DNA of 64,000 nucleotides from Edaphobacter sp. 12200R-103 (GTDB taxonomy: Bacteria; Acidobacteriota; Terriglobia; Terriglobales; Acidobacteriaceae). Location of the stretch: contig NZ_CP048114.1 of NCBI RefSeq assembly GCF_010093025.1, positions 1,736,001-1,800,000 of the forward strand. The letters run 5' to 3'. Positions 49,371 to 58,337 of the stretch are shown here, piece after piece. Under the pieces are notes generated by a model. It saw only the letters and a program-made list of their open reading frames with translations, was not told the DNA's origin and did not search any database. Both the position numbers and the translations under genes were made by a program. Numbering within the stretch: position 1 is the stretch's first letter; each line of letters opens with the position of its first letter.

Positions 49371-51401
49371 ATGCCTGCTTCCTATCTCTGGCTGATTCCG
49401 CTTCTTCCCTTCGCCGGATTCCTCATCAATGGAACCCTGGGCCGCCGACTTCCGCGCCCGCTCGTCTCCGCCGTTGCTCTCGTCCCGACCTTCCTCTCGG
49501 CGTGCCTCTGGATCTGGCTCTGGTTCACCATGCGAGCCCCGGGCGCGCCCGAATCCATCCAGTCCGTCGCCACGCTCTTCGGAAACTCCTGGATCTCCAT
49601 CTCCGGCTTTCACGCCGACTTCGCCTTCACCGTCGACCACCTCACGCTCATCATGCTGGGCGTCGTCACCTGCGTCGGCTTCCTCATCCATCTCTATTCC
49701 GTCGGCTACATGGCCCACGAGGACGGCTACTGGCGCTTCTTCGCCTACCTGAACCTGTTCATGTTCTTCATGCTGGTTCTGGTCCTATCGGCCAACTTCC
49801 TCCTGCTCTTCGTCGGCTGGGAGGGCGTCGGTCTCGCCTCCTACCTGCTGATCGGCTTCTACTTCAAGAAGGACTCCGCCGCCAACGCCGGCAAGAAGGC
49901 CTTCATCGTCAACCGCATCGGCGACTTCGGCTTCCTGCTCGCGATGTTCCTTCTCATCGCGCACTTTGGCACCCTCGACTTCGCCACCATCTTTAGCTCC
50001 GTCGCGCAGCACACGGAGTGGCAGGGCGGTTTCCTCACCGCTATTGCCCTGCTGCTCGTCGTAGGCGCCGCCGGCAAATCTGCACAGATCCCGCTCTACG
50101 TCTGGCTCCCGGACGCCATGGAAGGCCCGACCCCAGTCTCCGCGCTCATCCACGCGGCAACGATGGTGACGGCGGGCATCTACATGGTTGCCCGCGCCCA
50201 CACCATCTTCGATCGCTCCCCGTACGCCCTCGGCGTCGTCGCCATCATCGGAGCCGCCACCGCTCTCATCGCCGCCTGCATCGGTATGGTCCAGCACGAC
50301 ATCAAGCGCGTTCTCGCCTACTCTACCGTCTCGCAGCTCGGCTACATGTTTCTGGCCTGCGGTGTCGGAGCGTATGCAGCCGGTGTCTTCCACCTGCTTA
50401 CCCACGCCTTCTTCAAGGCGCTACTCTTCCTCGCCGCCGGCTCCGTCATCCACGCGCTCTCGGGCGAGCAGGACATGCGCAACATGGGCGGTCTGCGCAA
50501 GCGCATTCCCATCACCTTCTGGACCATGACGATGGGCGTCTTCGCCATCGCCGGCATCCCTCCGCTCGCCGGTTTCTTCTCCAAGGACGAGATCCTCTTC
50601 CGCGCCTTCGTCTCGCCCAACCCTATCGGGAAACTTCTCTGGCTCGTCGGCCTCGTCACCGCCGGCATGACGTCGTTCTACATGTTCCGGCTGTGGTTCA
50701 AGACCTTCTTCGGCGAGATGCGCTTTGACGAGCACCACGCCGCAGAGCACGCCCACGATGCTGGTCATGACTCCGGCCAGGCACACGACGGTCACGGCGT
50801 CCACGAGTCGCCACTCGTCATGACGCTCCCGCTCATGATCCTCGCCCTGCTCTCCATCGTCGGCGGATGGGTCGGAGTTCCCGCCGCCCTCGGCGGACAT
50901 AATGAGATCGAGCATTTTCTAGCCCCCGTCTTTGAGTCCGGCCACGCCGTGGCGACGCTGGAAATGATTCCCTCGCCGCTTCCCGGTGTCAGCCATGGAA
51001 CCGAACTCGGCCTCGCCGCCGTCTCGGTCCTCGTCGCTCTCTTCGGGCTCTTCGTCGCCTACGTCCTCTACTACAAGAAGCCCGGAACCGCCGCCTCCTT
51101 CGCGCAGAAATTCCCTGCCCTCTATCGCCTGGTCGAGAACAAGTTCTACGTCGACGAGATCTATCAGGCCGTCATCGTTACCCCGCTGCTCGTCGTCAGC
51201 CGCCTCATCCTGGGCGGTCTCGTCGATGGCGGCATCGTCAACGGCTCTGGATTCGCCGCTGGTGCCAGCGCTCGCGGTCTCGGCTCACTCGTTCGCCGGG
51301 TTCAGTCCGGCAACATTCGCTCCTACGCCGGCTGGCTCGCCCTCGGCGCCGCTGCCGTCATCGCTGTCATGATCTTCGGCCATTCACTCTGGCTGCACTA
51401 A
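49371..51401 (+). CDS. nuoL: NADH-quinone oxidoreductase subunit L
   Basis: Largest antiporter-like proton-pumping subunit (ND5). The core shows the helix 5 and 7 motifs (FVGWEGVGLASYLLIGFYF; KSAQIPLYVWLPDAMEGPTPVSALIHAATMVTAG in two parts) and the lateral helix at the C terminus. At 676 residues it is complete. A His-rich loop at about residues 452-475 (HHAAEHAHDAGH, then HDGHGVH) is a feature of many NuoL proteins but is pronounced here. Start ATG 17 bp after nuoK. Confidence 0.96.
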   Translation: MPASYLWLIPLLPFAGFLINGTLGRRLPRPLVSAVALVPTFLSACLWIWLWFTMRAPGAPESIQSVATLFGNSWISISGFHADFAFTVDHLTLIMLGVVTCVGFLIHLYSVGYMAHEDGYWRFFAYLNLFMFFMLVLVLSANFLLLFVGWEGVGLASYLLIGFYFKKDSAANAGKKAFIVNRIGDFGFLLAMFLLIAHFGTLDFATIFSSVAQHTEWQGGFLTAIALLLVVGAAGKSAQIPLYVWLPDAMEGPTPVSALIHAATMVTAGIYMVARAHTIFDRSPYALGVVAIIGAATALIAACIGMVQHDIKRVLAYSTVSQLGYMFLACGVGAYAAGVFHLLTHAFFKALLFLAAGSVIHALSGEQDMRNMGGLRKRIPITFWTMTMGVFAIAGIPPLAGFFSKDEILFRAFVSPNPIGKLLWLVGLVTAGMTSFYMFRLWFKTFFGEMRFDEHHAAEHAHDAGHDSGQAHDGHGVHESPLVMTLPLMILALLSIVGGWVGVPAALGGHNEIEHFLAPVFESGHAVATLEMIPSPLPGVSHGTELGLAAVSVLVALFGLFVAYVLYYKKPGTAASFAQKFPALYRLVENKFYVDEIYQAVIVTPLLVVSRLILGGLVDGGIVNGSGFAAGASARGLGSLVRRVQSGNIRSYAGWLALGAAAVIAVMIFGHSLWLH

Positions 51402-51431
51402 CGAAATAAGGAACCCGGACGCGCTTTCGAG

Positions 51432-53045
51432 ATGAACATTGACCACAACATCCTGACGATCATCACCTTCGTCCCGCTCGCCGGAGCCATCGTCCTTGCT
51501 CTGCTGCCCGACCGTGATCGCCTCCAGCAATGGGGAGCCCTCATCGTCACCCTGCTGACCTTCCTCTTAACCCTGCATCTCCCTTTCCACTACGACTACA
51601 GCGTTGCCGCAGGCACCTTCCAGTTCCAGCAGAACTCCTCCTGGATCACCTCGCCTGCTATCCGCTACCACGTCGGTGTCGACGGGCTTTCCATGTGGCT
51701 CGTTGTGTTAACCGGACTGCTCGCTCCGCTCGGCGTTCTCATCTCATGGCGCGCCATCGACAACCGCCGCCGGCTCTTCTACGTGCTCTTCCTGCTCCAG
51801 CAGGTCGCGATGCTCGGCATCTTTGTCTCGCTCGACCTCTTCCTCTACTACGCCTTCTGGGAGCTGTCGCTGGTCCCCATGGCGCTCCTGATCGCCACCT
51901 TCGGCCGCACCGAAAACCGCCGTCGCGCCGCCATCAAGTTCTTCCTCTACGCCTTCATCCCCTCGGCCATCCTTCTGGTCGCCATGCTCTGGCTCTACGC
52001 ACGCACCGGCACCTTCGACTACCCCCAGCTGGCCCAGATGGCAGCAGCTCACACCCTCTCGACCAACGGCACCGCCCTTTGGCTCGCATCATTGGCCTTC
52101 CTCGCCGCCTTCGCGGTCAAGGTCCCCGTCTTCCCGCTGCACGGCTGGCTCTCTGACGCGGTCAGCGAAGCACCAACCGCCGCGGTCATGGTCCTCGCCG
52201 GCAAGCTCGGCCTCTACTCCATCCTGCGCTTCTCCTTCGGAATCTTCCCCGCCCAGTCGCACCGCATCGCTCCACTGATGCTCGCGCTCGGAGCCATCGG
52301 AATCGTCTACGGCGCTCTCGTCGCGCTCGTCCAGAAGGACCTTAAGCGGCTCGCTGCCTACGGCACGCTCGGCCACGTCTCGGTCGTCATCCTCGGGATC
52401 TTCGCCTTCACCGTCACCGGCATCAACGGCGGCATCTACCAGACACTGAACGAGGGCATCGGCGGGTCCGCCCTCTTCATGCTGCTCGGCCTCCTCTACG
52501 AGCGCTACCGCACCTACGACATGCGCGAGTACGGCGGCCTCGCTGCCCGCCTCCCCTGGATCGTCACCATGTTCGTCTTCACCGCCCTCTCGGTCACCGG
52601 GCTACCCATGCTCAACGGCTTCGTCGGTGAGTTCCTCGTCTTCTCCGGAGCCATGCAGTCCAACATCACCCACCACATGGGCTGGACCGTGCTGGCCACT
52701 TCGAGCGTCATTCTCACCGCCTCCTACATGCTCTGGATGATCCAGCGCGTCTTCTACGGTGAGCTTGGACGCCGCCCTGAGACGATTACTCCCGTCGACC
52801 TCACCGCCCGTGAGCACCTGGCTCTCTGGCCCCTGGTCGCACTCTTCCTCTTTATGGGAATCTCCTCTCCCGTCTGGCTTCGTGCCATCGATCCGGCTGC
52901 TTCCCATATCGCTGCCGTCGTCAACCGCAGCCAGGCCGTCACGATGGACTTTGACGCCTCCCGGAACGCCACTCCTGTTTCTTCCGGCTCAGAGACAGCA
53001 TTCAACATGACTACAGCATCCTCCGCGACGAAAGGAGCTCGATAG
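51432..53045 (+). CDS. nuoM: NADH-quinone oxidoreductase subunit M
   Basis: ND4-type proton-pumping subunit of 537 residues. Conserved blocks are YAFWELSLVPMALLIATFG, the KVPVFPLHGWLSDAVSEAPT signature and MVLAGKLGLYSILRF. The C-terminal 45 residues (FDASRNATPVSSGSETAFNM and on) are a polar tail beyond the last helix. The stop codon is directly followed by the nuoN ATG. Confidence 0.96.
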   Translation: MNIDHNILTIITFVPLAGAIVLALLPDRDRLQQWGALIVTLLTFLLTLHLPFHYDYSVAAGTFQFQQNSSWITSPAIRYHVGVDGLSMWLVVLTGLLAPLGVLISWRAIDNRRRLFYVLFLLQQVAMLGIFVSLDLFLYYAFWELSLVPMALLIATFGRTENRRRAAIKFFLYAFIPSAILLVAMLWLYARTGTFDYPQLAQMAAAHTLSTNGTALWLASLAFLAAFAVKVPVFPLHGWLSDAVSEAPTAAVMVLAGKLGLYSILRFSFGIFPAQSHRIAPLMLALGAIGIVYGALVALVQKDLKRLAAYGTLGHVSVVILGIFAFTVTGINGGIYQTLNEGIGGSALFMLLGLLYERYRTYDMREYGGLAARLPWIVTMFVFTALSVTGLPMLNGFVGEFLVFSGAMQSNITHHMGWTVLATSSVILTASYMLWMIQRVFYGELGRRPETITPVDLTAREHLALWPLVALFLFMGISSPVWLRAIDPAASHIAAVVNRSQAVTMDFDASRNATPVSSGSETAFNMTTASSATKGAR

Positions 53046-54560
53046 ATGTCTCCCAACGTCCTCGCTCTTCTGCCCGAGATCATCCTGACCATCACCGGCG
53101 TGCTTATCATGCTGGCTGAGCCCATGCTTCCGCCCGGCAGCTCGCGCAAACCGCCCGGCAGCTCGCGCAAACCGCTCGGCTGGCTCGCCATCCTCGGCAC
53201 TATCGCTGGAGGCCTCGCCAGTTGGTACCAGCTCGGCTTCGGCACCGTCCACGCCTTCTTCGGAACCATCCAGGTCGATACCTTTTCGGTCTTCTTCCAT
53301 CTGTTGATTGCAGCCATCGTCCTGGTCACCCTGCTCAGCTCCGTCGACTACTTTGAGGGTTACGCCACTCACGCTGGCGAATACTTCGCCCTCGTCCTCT
53401 TCGGCGCCGTAGGCATGATGCTGATGACCTGCTCGGTTGAGCTTTTGATGGTCTTCGTCGGTCTCGAGATCTCCTCCATCTCGACCTACATCATGGCCGG
53501 CTTCCGCAAGGGCCACGCCGCCACGGCCGAATCATCCATCAAATACTTTCTGCTCGGCTCCTTCGCCACCGCCTTCTTCCTCTACGGAATTGCGCTGGCC
53601 TTCGGCGCGACCGGCTCCACCCGCATCGACGCTATCTCGCTCGGTCTCGCCCATACGGCAACCCCCACCCTCGCCATCCTCGCCCTTGCTCTCATCATCA
53701 TCGGCATCGGCTTCAAGGTCTCGGCGGCTCCCTTCCACGTCTGGACCCCCGACGTCTACCAGGGCGCTCCCGCCCCTGTCGTCGGCCTCATGTCCACCGC
53801 CCCCAAGGCCGCGGCCTTCGCCGTCCTGCTCCGCATCCTCTTCTCCGGCTTCCCCTCGTACGAGCCCCGCTGGGCAGGCCTCATCTGGATCATCGCTGCG
53901 CTCTCAATGTTCATCGGAAACCTCGGCGCTCTGATGCAGCGCGACGTCAAGCGCATGCTGGCCTACTCCTCCATCGCACACGCCGGCTACCTGCTTGTCG
54001 CCTACACGGCCTTCCCTGCTGACGGAATCGCCTCCGCCTGCTTCTACACCGCCGCTTATGCCGCGATGAACGTAGGAGCCTTCACCGTCATCACCCAAAT
54101 CGGCGGATACAACGAAAACGCCCGCACCATCGACGACTACGCCGGTCTCGCCCTCAAGCGCCCGGTCCTCGCCGCCGCGCTCGGCCTTTTCCTGCTCTCG
54201 CTCATCGGAATCCCCTTCACCGGCGGCTTCTTCGGCAAGTTCTACGTCTTCTCCGCCGCCCTGCACTCCGGCCGAGTCTGGCTCGCCGTCGTCGGCCTGC
54301 TCAACAGCGGAATCGCCTGCTTCTACTACCTGCGCCTGCTTGCCGCTATCTACACCCGGCCCACCACCGAGAACGATCGCATCAGCGCCGCAGGCCGCGT
54401 AAGCCTCCCGGCCGCCGCGGCCATCGCCATCACCGCAGCCGCTACTCTCTGGCTTGGAATCGCCCCTAACCGCGTCCTCGATCTGGCACAGCAAAGCGCC
54501 GACTCGGTCCACGCCAATCCGGCTCAACCTGGACAGGACATCACTAGCGCCGGTCGCTAG
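53046..54560 (+). CDS. nuoN: NADH-quinone oxidoreductase subunit N
   Basis: ND2-type proton-pumping subunit of 504 residues and last gene of the operon. Signature stretches are [41 protein letters not shown] and the [20 protein letters not shown] helix. Near the N terminus, between helices 1 and 2, a tandem 21-bp duplication encodes PPGSSRK twice; it lies in a loop and should be tolerated. A strong hairpin follows the gene. Confidence 0.96.
   Translation: MSPNVLALLPEIILTITGVLIMLAEPMLPPGSSRKPPGSSRKPLGWLAILGTIAGGLASWYQLGFGTVHAFFGTIQVDTFSVFFHLLIAAIVLVTLLSSVDYFEGYATHAGEYFALVLFGAVGMMLMTCSVELLMVFVGLEISSISTYIMAGFRKGHAATAESSIKYFLLGSFATAFFLYGIALAFGATGSTRIDAISLGLAHTATPTLAILALALIIIGIGFKVSAAPFHVWTPDVYQGAPAPVVGLMSTAPKAAAFAVLLRILFSGFPSYEPRWAGLIWIIAALSMFIGNLGALMQRDVKRMLAYSSIAHAGYLLVAYTAFPADGIASACFYTAAYAAMNVGAFTVITQIGGYNENARTIDDYAGLALKRPVLAAALGLFLLSLIGIPFTGGFFGKFYVFSAALHSGRVWLAVVGLLNSGIACFYYLRLLAAIYTRPTTENDRISAAGRVSLPAAAAIAITAAATLWLGIAPNRVLDLAQQSADSVHANPAQPGQDITSAGR
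53130..53171 (+). repeat. Tandem 21-bp duplication in nuoN
   Basis: Two exact, adjacent 21-bp copies (starting CCGCCCGGCAGCTC) encode the heptapeptide PPGSSRK twice, in a loop between the first two membrane helices. A third partial copy (CCGCTCGG) follows. Confidence 0.95.
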
Positions 54561-54585
54561 CCTCTAGTTTCTACTGTTCCAGATC

Positions 54586-54615
54586 AATGGGCATAGTCTT
54601 CTGACTATGCCCATT
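54586..54615. terminator. Hairpin terminator ending the nuo operon
   Basis: A perfect 13-bp stem, AATGGGCATAGTC and GACTATGCCCATT, closes on a four-base loop between nuoN and the convergent unknown gene. It is followed on the plus strand by CACTTTAGG. A bidirectional role is likely. Confidence 0.75.
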
Positions 54616-54619
54616 CACT

Positions 54620-55405
54620 TTAGGGCGTCGCTGCTGCAACCTTTAAAAAGCCGCTCGCGATAAACTTCTGCTGCTTTTCCGACCAGTGCCAATAGCGGCG
54701 TTCAACTTTCTGGAGCTTATCGTTTACCGAGGAGGTTCGCGTCTCTTCCAGGGTGTCGTCAGGAAATCGCAGAAACGTGCTTCTCTTAAGTACTCTCTCA
54801 TCAGCATTCAGGTGATCTTCGGCGTGATAATCCTCTGTCCTGAGCGTTTCATGCAATTTTCCATTCACGACCGAGAAGATTTGGGTCTCTTTTAGGAGCA
54901 GTCCTGAGCCATGACCTGCAGTCACATCATGAAGTACAAGAGCATCTTCTCTCCCATCTCGCAGTGAGATCATTTCCAACGAACTCGAGCCCGCCCAACA
55001 ATTGAGCTGCCGCTGATCGACTACGTGCCACAAGATCTTTGCAGAATCCCCATCTTCTTCCTGAAGAAGGTAGAGATAACAGGAAACTCCGGCTCCACTC
55101 GGGAGAAACGCAACACCATAGTGAGCGGGTTCTCTGGTACGAACCGACCGTAATTTAATCTCTTCATCCGGAAGCAGGTGTTCTGTGACGTCCGTTGCTA
55201 TGGGGGCCTCAACCCCAAGACGTGTCAGCAGTCCTGCCTTCTGCCCGGGGTTCGCCAGAGCCAACATACTCTCCATCTCGGTCAGTTTGCCAACAGGAAT
55301 CTCCCTCTGGACTCCGACGCGAACTTGCTGAGATATAGACGGCCTGACAGAAATGAATGCAGCGCAAACGCAACATGCCATCCACACTCTATCGAACAAT
55401 TGCAC
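54620..55405 (-). CDS. Exported protein of unknown function
   Basis: A 261-residue protein with an N-terminal hydrophobic segment (VWMACCVCAAFISV) that could be a signal peptide or anchor. The remainder has beta-rich stretches (AHYGVAFLPSGAGVSCYLYLL, SSLEMISLRDGREDALVLHD) and ends in a Lys/Trp-rich tail (RYWHWSEKQQKFIAS). I recognise no family. It lies convergent to nuoN and its codon usage seems less G/C-biased than the operon, so recent acquisition is possible. Confidence 0.6.
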   Translation of the reverse strand: MQLFDRVWMACCVCAAFISVRPSISQQVRVGVQREIPVGKLTEMESMLALANPGQKAGLLTRLGVEAPIATDVTEHLLPDEEIKLRSVRTREPAHYGVAFLPSGAGVSCYLYLLQEEDGDSAKILWHVVDQRQLNCWAGSSSLEMISLRDGREDALVLHDVTAGHGSGLLLKETQIFSVVNGKLHETLRTEDYHAEDHLNADERVLKRSTFLRFPDDTLEETRTSSVNDKLQKVERRYWHWSEKQQKFIASGFLKVAAATP

Positions 55406-55463
55406 GCATCCCCCACATTACCTTTGCTCCACATTGTGCCATGACTGGACGGTGCCGGCTGCC

Positions 55464-55501
55464 CCAATCATGGCGCAGTCTCATCGCGACATGATTGGGC
55501 A
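55464..55501. repeat. Inverted repeat with ten-base arms
   Basis: CCCAATCATG and CATGATTGGG are separated by 17 bases, in the 184-bp gap between two divergent genes. It may be an operator or a transcript-end hairpin for neither gene. No match elsewhere in the window was noticed. Confidence 0.5.
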
Positions 55502-55589
55502 TTCGAGCGAAGCTCGAACCCTGGGATGTCAGAGACAATGTGACTCTGGGGATACAATCGAGTGCATCGCAAGCCTTATAGGAGTGTGA

Positions 55590-55985
55590 ATGGCAGACAC
55601 GATGACCATCCTTGAGCAGGCGTACTCCGCATTCAACAAGCGGGATATCGACGGCGCCTTAGCACTGATGACCGAAGACGTGAGCTGGCCCAAGGCTTCC
55701 GAGGGCGGCAAGGTTGTCGGAAAAGAGGAGATCCGCGCCTATTGGACCCGCCAATGGAGTGAGTTCGATCCTCACGTCGAACCGGTTGCAACCACCGAGA
55801 GAGATGGCGGCAAGATTCTCGTCAGGGTGCACCAGCTCGTGAGGAGCCTTCAGGGAGAGGTCCTTTCGGACAGAGAGGTCCTCCACGTATTCACCCTGAA
55901 CAACGGTCTCATCGCAGCCCTGGACCTTGGGGATGAGGGCGAACGGATCGCTGGTCCGTCTGCGGCATTCGCCCACCGATCCTAA
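55590..55985 (+). CDS. SnoaL-like NTF2-fold protein
   Basis: A 131-residue protein with the NTF2-like layout: LEQAYSAFNKRDIDGALALM, then TEDVSWPKASEGGKVVGKEE and the EIRAYWTRQWSEFDPHVEP strand region. AGGAG lies seven bases before the ATG. It is related in fold to the SnoaL-like protein near dsbD but clearly different in sequence. A binding or isomerase function cannot be assigned. It stands alone. Confidence 0.78.
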   Translation: MADTMTILEQAYSAFNKRDIDGALALMTEDVSWPKASEGGKVVGKEEIRAYWTRQWSEFDPHVEPVATTERDGGKILVRVHQLVRSLQGEVLSDREVLHVFTLNNGLIAALDLGDEGERIAGPSAAFAHRS

Positions 55986-56321
55986 CGAGCTATCGATGCA
56001 TGAGCAGGATCCAGCTTGTAGAATTGCATTCCCCGCACTCTATCCCCGCAAGGTGTCATCCAAGTGGCGCGGCCGAGCCGCTGAAGAGTCTGGCGGTCAT
56101 CTATGGCTCGCCAAGACTATGTCAACCCTCGAATACGGCTATCTTGAACAAAGGAAGCAACTTTTACACTGCCGATTTACTCTACGCGGATAGCTAAAGA
56201 TTTAACGATGAGGCGAGAGACAAAGGGCTCCCCTATGTCATACAGGAAGTCCGGACCTAACTTATATGTTTTGAAAACTTTGCGCAAAAAGTACAGGGAA
56301 CCCCAAGAATACAGGCAAGCA
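55986..56321. other. Gap without a supported gene
   Basis: These 336 bp are less GC-rich than the surroundings. Several short frames exist, for instance one ending FYTADLLYADS, but none has a ribosome-binding site or a recognisable domain. It might be a decayed gene. I see no tRNA or promoter that I can support. Confidence 0.5.
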
Positions 56322-56347
56322 AAAGCCCTCGCCGAAGCGAGGGCTTT
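56322..56347 (-). terminator. Rho-independent terminator of the Fo operon
   Basis: Downstream of atpE, an 11-bp stem AAAGCCCTCGC/GCGAGGGCTTT closes on a UUCG tetraloop in the RNA and is followed by UUUUGCUUGCC. This is the best intrinsic terminator in the window. It shows that the operon ends at atpE. Confidence 0.9.
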
Positions 56348-56369
56348 GCACAACCGGATCGACTGAAAC

Positions 56370-56681
56370 TTACGCCTGCACCTTGAGGAAGATGATAACG
56401 AAGGTGAACAGCGCCAGCGACTCGATGAAGGCCAGACCGAGAATCAGGAAGATGAAGATTCCGGGACGAGCGCCGGGGTTGCGTGCGAGAGCCTCGGTGG
56501 CAGAGGCGGTCGCCTTGCCCTGACCCAGACCGCAGAGACCAGCCGCAAGGGCCATGCCCAGGCCGGCGGCCAGCGGAACCCACTGCGAAGCGGGCGAGTA
56601 GTTTGCTGCGCCCTGCGCAAAGGCCGGCGTTGCGAGCAGCATCGCGGCCAACGACATGAAAAGATACTGAAGCTTCTTCAT
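56370..56681 (-). CDS. atpE: ATP synthase Fo subunit c, with N-terminal signal sequence
   Basis: Ring-forming proteolipid of 103 residues. The two membrane helices show the GLGQGKATASATEALARNPG loop and the ion-binding Glu87 in LAFIESLALF. The first 22 residues (KKLQYLFMSLAAMLLATPAFA) look like a cleavable signal peptide, longer than the 75-85 residue norm. Gln54 and Ser88 flank the ion site in the pattern also found in Na+-binding rings, but this alone does not set ion specificity. GGAG lies just before the ATG. It is followed by a terminator, so no F1 genes are co-transcribed. Confidence 0.93.
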   Translation of the reverse strand: MKKLQYLFMSLAAMLLATPAFAQGAANYSPASQWVPLAAGLGMALAAGLCGLGQGKATASATEALARNPGARPGIFIFLILGLAFIESLALFTFVIIFLKVQA

Positions 56682-56768
56682 TACGACTCCATCTCCCGTC
56701 AGATACGCCGCCAGTGGGTGGTTGATGCTCACCGTGCTGGCACCCTCACGCTCGCGGCGCTGAAGCTA

Positions 56769-56829
56769 CGGCAGAGAGGGAGTCCCCCTGCCGCAAAACC
56801 GGATCCCTCAGAGCTTCAGCCCTGAGGGA
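56769..56829 (-). other. Intercistronic hairpins between atpB and atpE
   Basis: Two stems lie in the gap: CGGCAG/CTGCCG (56769-56793) and TCCCTCAG/CTGAGGGA (56804-56829). Such structures might protect the atpE message and help it reach the high c-subunit stoichiometry, which is a known strategy in atp operons. That role is inferred. Confidence 0.45.
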
Positions 56830-56837
56830 CGCAAAGA

Positions 56838-57569
56838 TCAATGATCGTGCGCCACTGCCAGCGACAGGTAAACCGCCGCCAGAAGGAAGAACACATACGC
56901 CTGGACCACAGCAACACCAAGGTGCAGCCCCAGGAAGATCAGCGGAATTCCAATAGGAACCAGCGAGAAGAATGCCAGCGTCACCAGGTCGCCCGCCAGC
57001 ATGTTCGCATAAAGTCGGACCGTGAGCGAAAGCACGCGGGCGAAGTGCGAGATGATCTCGATCGGGAACAGCAGCGGATACAGCCACCACACCGGCCCGA
57101 GGAACTGCTTGATATAGCTCGGTCCGTTCACTCGAACGCCATGGTAGTGGTAGTACAGGAACGTGACGAGAGCGAATCCGAGAGGAACCACCGGGTTCGC
57201 GGTCGGGGAGGCCAGTCCGGGGACCAGACCCAGCAGGTTGCTCAGCAGGATGAACAGCAGAAGCGCCGTCAGATAGCTGATGAACCGCTCGGAGCCATGC
57301 CCGATAACCGATTCGCCCTGCTCGGCGACGAACTCGTGCGTCATCTCTGCCAGGTGCTGTACGGCTCCCGGCTTCTCGATGCTGAGGCTGACGCGGACGA
57401 CAACGAAGTAAGCGACCAGTACCGCGAAGACCAGCAGCTCCATGGCAAACGCATCGGTGATGGGAGCCTGCGGGTACCTGGGATGCACATGAAACGCCTC
57501 CAGCAGCGCCGTGACAGGCGCAGCGAGATGGGCGTTCAGAAATCGTGTGAACAAAAGCTGAGTCGGCAT
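56838..57569 (-). CDS. atpB: ATP synthase Fo subunit a
   Basis: Ion-channel subunit facing the c ring, 243 residues. The key arginine sits in FARVLSLTVRLYANMLAGDL, and the helix 5 region has VAVVQAYVFFLLAAVYLSLAV. The N terminus carries an extra stretch with LLEAFHVHPRYPQAPITD before the first helix. It lies between atpI and atpE on the same strand. Confidence 0.95.
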   Translation of the reverse strand: MPTQLLFTRFLNAHLAAPVTALLEAFHVHPRYPQAPITDAFAMELLVFAVLVAYFVVVRVSLSIEKPGAVQHLAEMTHEFVAEQGESVIGHGSERFISYLTALLLFILLSNLLGLVPGLASPTANPVVPLGFALVTFLYYHYHGVRVNGPSYIKQFLGPVWWLYPLLFPIEIISHFARVLSLTVRLYANMLAGDLVTLAFFSLVPIGIPLIFLGLHLGVAVVQAYVFFLLAAVYLSLAVAHDH

Positions 57570-57601
57570 ATAAAAGTTAGCGAAACGGTCTTTCAGATCG
57601 A

Positions 57602-58012
57602 TCAGGCAGTCCAGGCCTTCACCAGCCGCAAACCCTCCACCGTGAGTGCAAACACCCCCAGCGCGAGTCCGGCCGCAAGCGCATAGACTGAACCGTGCAG
57701 TACCTTAAGGCTAACATAGAGAAGCGCAATCGTGGCGGCCAGACGGAGAAAGAATCCGAGCAGGACCATGGCCATGGGCTTCGCCGTCCCGCCCTGGTCC
57801 ATCCTGGACATGACCGCCGTCATCAGGCGCATCCACTCCCACAGGCCAGAAGCCGAAATGACCGCCCCGACGGCCAGCAGAGCCGCCGACTGCCAACCCA
57901 GCTTCCACCAAAGCAGCAGCGCAGCGATGACTGAAACAATCGCGAGTAGCCGCAGCGCCCGCAGCATCGTCTGCCGGAAGTCTTCATCGGAAAAGGATTC
58001 CAGCGCCTTCAC
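57602..58012 (-). CDS. atpI: ATP synthase accessory protein AtpI-like
   Basis: A 136-residue membrane protein with about four helices (LRLLAIVSVIAALLLWW; LGWQSAALLAVGAVISASGLW; MAMVLLGFFLRLAATIALLYV; YALAAGLALGVFALTVEGL). Position and layout fit the ATP synthase I family that assists c-ring assembly and may bind Mg. It overlaps the preceding gene by four bases and is followed by atpB after 32 bp. Sequence conservation is weak, so the call rests mainly on context. Confidence 0.75.
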   Translation of the reverse strand: MKALESFSDEDFRQTMLRALRLLAIVSVIAALLLWWKLGWQSAALLAVGAVISASGLWEWMRLMTAVMSRMDQGGTAKPMAMVLLGFFLRLAATIALLYVSLKVLHGSVYALAAGLALGVFALTVEGLRLVKAWTA

Positions 58013-58245
58013 TTATCCCGCCTCAGGTATCGGGAAGCTGTCATGAAGATCTGCAGAAATCCGCCGATCGCTCCCATCACGATTCCGACGATTCCGATCC
58101 AGTTCTGATGAAAATGATGGTCGAGCCAGGTCCCAAGCAGCCAGCCGATCACGCATCCGGCAGGCAGCGCGATCGCCAGCTGAATCATTGATTCGGCCTT
58201 GACCAGCTCGCCTAGCGCTCCACCCTTTTTCTCGTTCTCTGCCAT
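58009..58245 (-). CDS. atpZ: AtpZ-like protein of the Fo operon
   Basis: A 78-residue two-helix membrane protein: LVKAESMIQLAIALPAGCVIGWLLGTWLDHHF, then IVGIVMGAIGGFLQIFMTAS. The GWLLGTWLD signature and the gene position are those of AtpZ/AtpQ, the small partner of AtpI. A longer start 12 codons upstream is possible. This is the first gene of the Fo operon and is divergent from lysS. Confidence 0.82.
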   Translation of the reverse strand: MAENEKKGGALGELVKAESMIQLAIALPAGCVIGWLLGTWLDHHFHQNWIGIVGIVMGAIGGFLQIFMTASRYLRRDK

Positions 58246-58337
58246 CGCGATCACCATTACATCACGGACCGGCTTCTCCAATCGAACTCGGTCGCGCCGC
58301 TATACTGAACAACGACTATCCATAAAAAGGAAACACC

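Noticed and set aside
56000..56197. Short coding frame or tRNA in the gap upstream of the Fo terminator
   Set aside because: No T-loop or acceptor pairing was found for a tRNA, and the frames lack a start signal or recognisable protein.
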